35,508 nucleotides of DNA, taken from NCBI GenBank assembly GCA_910579155.1, contig CAJTTS010000028.1:1-35508 (forward strand). The letters run 5' to 3'. This document shows, piece after piece, positions 31,929 through 35,508 of this stretch. The first letter of the stretch is position 1. Each line of letters starts with the position of its first letter. This stretch comes from an uncultured Oscillospiraceae bacterium. Lineage in GTDB: Bacteria; Bacillota_A; Clostridia; Oscillospirales; Oscillospiraceae. The position numbers were made by a program, and so were the translations under genes. The notes under the pieces are model-generated. The model ran no database searches. It had not been told where the DNA came from and saw only the letters and a program-made list of their open reading frames with translations.

Positions 31929-32987
31929 TTATCCCAGGCTTTTCAGATGCCGGATCAGCACATTGGAAATATTGTCGCAGGATGACTGGATGCACACCGC
32001 GCCGATGTTCTGGGCCACACCCGGCATACCGTACACCACGGAGGATTCCTTGTCCTGGCCGATGGTGTAGGCGCCCTTTTTCCGCATGGCCAGCAGGCCC
32101 ACCGCGCCATCCTGGCCCATGCCGGTCATGATGATGCCCACCATTTTGCAGGTGACCACCTCCGCCATGGACTGGAACAAGGCGTCCACTGAGGGGCGGT
32201 GGCCGCTGACCTTCTCGCCGGGCATGCAGTTGACGGTGTACCGGGTGCCGATGCGCACCATCCGGCACTGGAGATCGGCGGGGGCCACCAGCGCCAGGCC
32301 CCGGCGCAGCTCCATACCGCTCTGGGCCTCCTGCACCTCCATGGCGCACAGGCGGTTGAGGCGCTCGGCGTACATCTTGGTGAATCCGGGAGGCATGTGC
32401 TGGACGATGACCATGGGGGGAATGTCGGCGGGGAGGCGTTTCATGACCTCCAGAGTGGCCTCAGTGCCGCCGGTGGAAGCTCCCAGGCCGATGATGACAT
32501 TGTTCAGATTGACGCCGGCCCCCAGCTTCGGTATGGAGCCCGCAGCCACTGAGGGGACGCCCGGCGCCGGTCGGGGGCGGGCGCTGGAGGCGATGATGAC
32601 TTTCTGGGTCAGGGCCGCGACAAAGCCCTCGACGCTTTGCTGGTCGTCTGGCTTGCGCACGAAGTCCACCGCGCCCACGGCCAGGGCGTCGAACACCTTC
32701 AGGTTCAGGGAGGACACCAGGATCACCGGGATGGGATGGGTGGGCAGGTACTGTTTCAAAAAGTCGGTGCCGCTTTGTCCGGGCATCTCCACGTCCATGG
32801 TGATCACGTCCGGCTTGTACTGGGGGATCTTGACCTTGGCGTCCAGGGTGTTGATGGCGAAGCCCACCACCTCGATTCTGGGGTGGACGGACAGGCCATT
32901 GATAATCATGCTCCGGGCCACCATGGAGTCGTCCACCACCATGACGCGGATTTTCTTGTTTGCGTTCGCGGTTACAGGAATTGCCAT
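31929..32987 (-). CDS. cheB: CheB, receptor methylesterase/deamidase
   Basis: 352 residues. The receiver domain is at about 11-130 with D19/D20, phosphoacceptor D65 (ITMDVEMPG) and K112. A short linker rich in Pro/Ala is followed by the esterase domain with catalytic triad S171 (GASTGGTEA), H197 (VQHMPPGF) and D293 (MTGMGQDG), spaced as in the enteric enzyme. It removes methyl groups from receptor glutamates and is activated by CheA. It follows cheR by 56 bases on the same strand. Confidence 0.98.
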   Translation of the reverse strand: MAIPVTANANKKIRVMVVDDSMVARSMIINGLSVHPRIEVVGFAINTLDAKVKIPQYKPDVITMDVEMPGQSGTDFLKQYLPTHPIPVILVSSLNLKVFDALAVGAVDFVRKPDDQQSVEGFVAALTQKVIIASSARPRPAPGVPSVAAGSIPKLGAGVNLNNVIIGLGASTGGTEATLEVMKRLPADIPPMVIVQHMPPGFTKMYAERLNRLCAMEVQEAQSGMELRRGLALVAPADLQCRMVRIGTRYTVNCMPGEKVSGHRPSVDALFQSMAEVVTCKMVGIIMTGMGQDGAVGLLAMRKKGAYTIGQDKESSVVYGMPGVAQNIGAVCIQSSCDNISNVLIRHLKSLG

Positions 32988-33043
32988 AAACGAACTGGCC
33001 CCCTCTTTTAAGATATGATACCAGGCCGGTCCGCCTGCACCAG

Positions 33044-33883
33044 TTATTTCTGGAACGTGGACGGCGCCAGCCGGCGATAAGGCATGTTGGCGCTCAGGTT
33101 CTCCGACTTACTGATGAGCAGGTAGCCGCCGGGGAGAGTGGCGTCATAGAACCGGCGGACCAAGGCGTCCTTGGTGGGCTGGTCGAAGTAGATCATCACG
33201 TTCCGGCAGAAAATCACATCGAACTTCCGGCGGAATTTGATGGGGTCCATCAGGTTGAAGGGCTGGAAGATCACATTGTCCCGCACCTGCTTGGATACCT
33301 GGTAATGGCCGTCCGGCTGCTTGACGAAGTACTTCTTCTTCCAGTCGGCGGGGATGGTGTCGGGCAGCTCGTACACGCCTTTTTTGGCGGCGGTCATGGC
33401 CCGGTTGGAGATATCGGTGGCCAGCAGTCGGGTGTCCCACTGGCTGGCCTGCTGCCCCAGGTAGTCAAAGAGGAACATGGTGATGTTATACGGTTCCTCC
33501 CCGGTGGAGCAGCCCGCGCTCCAGATGGCCAGCGTCTTGTCCTTCTGGTGGCGCTGGACGATGTCGGGAATGATCTTCTGACAGAACAGGTCCAGGTGTT
33601 CTTTCTCCCGCATGAAAAAGGTGTAATTGGTGGTCAGTTTATCCAGCAGCAAGGTGATCAGGTCGTTGTCCTTAGTCTGGAGGACATGGTTGACAAAATC
33701 GGTAAAACTGGTATAGCCCCGCTGTTTCAGAGGGGTAGACAGCCGGCCGGTGATAAGCTGCTTTTTTTGGGTCAGGTCGATGCCGTAATTACTCTGGACG
33801 AATTTGACCAGGCGGTTGAAATCGGCATCGGTGATCGTCAGAGCGGAAAAGGAGCCGCCCACTCCAGTTCCCGGGTTAATCAT
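33044..33883 (-). CDS. cheR: CheR, receptor methyltransferase
   Basis: 279 residues, normal length. The N-terminal helical domain (NRLVKFVQSNYGIDLTQKKQ) and the SAM-binding domain with IWSAGCSTGEEPYNITMFL, RLLATDISNRAMTAAKKGVY and FDVIFCRNVMIYFD are canonical. It transfers methyl groups from SAM to receptor glutamates. It overlaps the cheW end by 8 bases. It belongs to the cheA-cheW-cheR-cheB run. Confidence 0.98.
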   Translation of the reverse strand: MINPGTGVGGSFSALTITDADFNRLVKFVQSNYGIDLTQKKQLITGRLSTPLKQRGYTSFTDFVNHVLQTKDNDLITLLLDKLTTNYTFFMREKEHLDLFCQKIIPDIVQRHQKDKTLAIWSAGCSTGEEPYNITMFLFDYLGQQASQWDTRLLATDISNRAMTAAKKGVYELPDTIPADWKKKYFVKQPDGHYQVSKQVRDNVIFQPFNLMDPIKFRRKFDVIFCRNVMIYFDQPTKDALVRRFYDATLPGGYLLISKSENLSANMPYRRLAPSTFQK

Positions 33884-34355
33884 TGGGCATCAACTGTTCA
33901 CAGTCCAGCACCATCATGGTGCCTGAGCCGTCCGGCAGGGAGCACATGCCGCTCACCAGCATCTGAGTGCTGTTGGCGGGCAGGGGGTGGATATTGGACT
34001 TGGGGATGTCCAGCATCTGGTCCACAGCATCCACCAGGATGCCAAGCTGCACATCGCCCAAGTTGATGACCACTACCAGGCTCTCTTCCTGAGGCGGCAG
34101 TCCAAGCCGGGCCCGGACGTCCAGAATGGGAACCATCTGGCCGCGCATATTGATGATGCCCCGGATGTACTCGGGCACCATGGGCAGGTAGGTGATGACC
34201 TGGTTGTTCAGGATCTCCACCACATCCTCGGCCACCACGCCCAGCTTCAGGTGGTCGGCCATAAAAATAAGGTATTTCTGGGAATCCACCGTATCGTCCA
34301 CGGTGTTGAGGGCCACCAGCTCGTCCTGGCGGGCGAACATGACTTCGTCACTCAT
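33876..34355 (-). CDS. cheW: CheW, receptor-kinase coupling protein
   Basis: 159 residues from the ATG at 34355, chosen because AAGGAGA stands 9 bases upstream; a GTG at 34376 in the same frame would put that site inside the gene. The CheW fold is covered by LIFMADHLKLGVVAEDVVEI, then RGIINMRGQMVPILDVRARL and VVINLGDVQLGILVDAVDQM. It bridges receptors and CheA. It lies directly after cheA and overlaps cheR by 8 bases. Confidence 0.96.
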   Translation of the reverse strand: MSDEVMFARQDELVALNTVDDTVDSQKYLIFMADHLKLGVVAEDVVEILNNQVITYLPMVPEYIRGIINMRGQMVPILDVRARLGLPPQEESLVVVINLGDVQLGILVDAVDQMLDIPKSNIHPLPANSTQMLVSGMCSLPDGSGTMMVLDCEQLMPND

Positions 34356-34372
34356 ATGCTTATCTCTCCTTC

Positions 34373-35508
34373 TCACATACCGCGGGCGGCGGTGTAAAGG
34401 CTGGCCACATCCAGAATGATGCTGATGCTGCCGTCGCTGCGCAGGGTACAGCCGTTGATGCCGTAGCTTTTAATATTATAGCTGTTTACATAGGCGGGAA
34501 GCTGCTTGACCACCACCTGCTGCTGGCCCAGCAGTTCATCCACAAACAGGCAGTAGGAGTGGTCGCCGGCCTCCAGCCAGATCAGCACGCCGTCCTCGAT
34601 CTCGGTGGCGCCGCCCTGGAGCTGGTACAGCTCCCGGGCCCTCACGATGGGGATAAAGTTACCCTGGCACTTGATGATCTCGCCCTGGCTGGAGTCGTGG
34701 ATGATATCCTTCGCGGACACTTTCAGGGTGGACACGATGTTGTTGATGGGGATGGTGAAGATGGAGCCGCCCACCGCAACCTCCATGGCGTCCATGATGG
34801 CCATGGTCAGGGGGATGCGAATGGTGGTGGTCATCCCCTTGCCCAGCTCGCTGGAGATGGTCACGCTGCCGCCCAGTTCTTCCACGCCCCGCTTCACCAC
34901 GTCCATGCCCACGCCGCGGCCGGAGAACTCGGTGACCTCGGTGTTGGTGGAGAAGCCAGGGGCCAGCAGGAAGTTGAGGATTTCCTTGTGGCTGTAATCC
35001 ACATCGGGGGAGGCGATACCCTGGCGGATGGCTTTGGCCAGCACCGCCTGGTCGTTGACGCCCCGGCCGTCGTCGATGATCTCAATGATGACCTCGCTGC
35101 CGGTGTCCCGGGCGGACAGGATGATCTCGCCCACAGGGTCTTTACCGGCGGACACGCGTTCCTCCTGGGTCTCCTCGATGCCGTGATCCATAGAGTTGCG
35201 GACCATGTGCATGATGGGGTCGCCGATGTTGTCCACAATGGTCTTATCCACCTCGGTGTTCTCGCCGATGAGGGTGAGTTTGCACGGGCGGTTGAGCTTC
35301 TTGGTCATATCGCGGACGATACGGGTCATCTTCTGGAACACGCTGGACACGGGCACCATGCGCAGGGACATGGACACGTCCTGGAGCTCGTCGGTCAGCT
35401 TGCGCAGTTGCCGCGCGGACTTGGAGAAGGCGTCCAGATTCAACCCCTTCAGATCGGGGGAGGAGGTGACCATGGACTCGGTGATGACGATCTCGCCCAC
35501 CACGGCGG
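34373..35508 (-). CDS. cheA: CheA, chemotaxis sensor histidine kinase, C-terminal two thirds (partial)
   Basis: The frame is open through the right edge, so the start and the P1 (phospho-histidine) and P2 domains are missing; 377 residues are seen. It starts in the P3 dimerisation helices (SARQLRKLTDELQDVSMSLR). The P4 kinase domain has the N box (MHMVRNSMDHGIE), G1 (DDGRGVN), F box (FLLAPGFST) and G2 (SGRGVGMDVV). The P5 CheW-like domain is complete (AMEVAVGGSIFTIPINNIVS to the end). It phosphorylates CheY and CheB. The stop lies just before cheW. Confidence 0.97.
   Translation of the reverse strand, partial: AVVGEIVITESMVTSSPDLKGLNLDAFSKSARQLRKLTDELQDVSMSLRMVPVSSVFQKMTRIVRDMTKKLNRPCKLTLIGENTEVDKTIVDNIGDPIMHMVRNSMDHGIEETQEERVSAGKDPVGEIILSARDTGSEVIIEIIDDGRGVNDQAVLAKAIRQGIASPDVDYSHKEILNFLLAPGFSTNTEVTEFSGRGVGMDVVKRGVEELGGSVTISSELGKGMTTTIRIPLTMAIMDAMEVAVGGSIFTIPINNIVSTLKVSAKDIIHDSSQGEIIKCQGNFIPIVRARELYQLQGGATEIEDGVLIWLEAGDHSYCLFVDELLGQQQVVVKQLPAYVNSYNIKSYGINGCTLRSDGSISIILDVASLYTAARGM

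Noticed and set aside
1..35508. Mobile elements, CRISPR arrays, tRNA or rRNA genes
   Set aside because: No transposase or integrase frames, no regular direct repeats with spacers and no RNA gene patterns were seen by eye.

Overview
This window is a dense flagellar and chemotaxis gene cluster from a Gram-positive bacterium of the Clostridia type, about 60% GC by eye. The chemotaxis set is of the Bacillus/Clostridium kind (CheC, CheD, CheV, CheR, CheB, CheW, CheA). The run flgM-flgN-flgK-flgL-yviE-fliW-csrA has the same order as in B. subtilis, and cheY-fliO-P-Q-R-flhB-flhA-sigma28-rod genes follows the usual clostridial fla/che order. Intergenic style and GC suggest a motile Oscillospiraceae relative; that placement is inference.

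Layout. (1) Positions 1-11538, plus strand: the end of cheY, the type III export gate (fliO, fliP, fliQ, fliR, flhB, flhA), the flagellar sigma factor, two rod proteins, cheC, cheD, cheV and a degenerate EAL-HDOD protein, closed by a strong two-way terminator. (2) 11606-13196, minus strand: a ParA-like ATPase followed by a ComFB-domain protein. (3) 13381-17054, plus strand: fliD, fliS and a FliT-like small gene behind a good sigma-28 promoter candidate. (4) 17132-18091, minus: a membrane-anchored C39-like cysteine peptidase with a clear sigma-A promoter. (5) 18199-23956, plus: an orphan FtsE-like ABC ATPase, a methyl-accepting chemotaxis protein, an FtsA-like actin ATPase with beta-grasp-like C-terminal repeats, and a single-pass membrane protein. 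(6) 23994-31729, minus: an orphan ClpB-like AAA+ ATPase, a YjfB-type motility protein, csrA, fliW, yviE, flgL, flgK, flgN and flgM. (7) 31929-35508, minus: cheB, cheR, cheW and the 3' two thirds of cheA, which runs off the right edge.

How it works together: the export gate secretes the rod, hook-filament junction (FlgK, FlgL), cap (FliD) and filament proteins with the chaperones FliS, FlgN and the FliT-like protein. Sigma-28 and FlgM set late gene timing, FliW and CsrA set flagellin translation, and the Che proteins couple the MCP to the motor. No flagellin gene is present. FlhF and FlhG, usually found between flhA and sigma-28, are absent from that position.

The least explained parts are the ParA-ComFB pair, the FtsE-like ATPase beside a C39-like protein, the FtsA-like/membrane protein pair and the ClpB-like ATPase. 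All are housed among motility genes with no assigned motility role. Most of the window is otherwise conventional.
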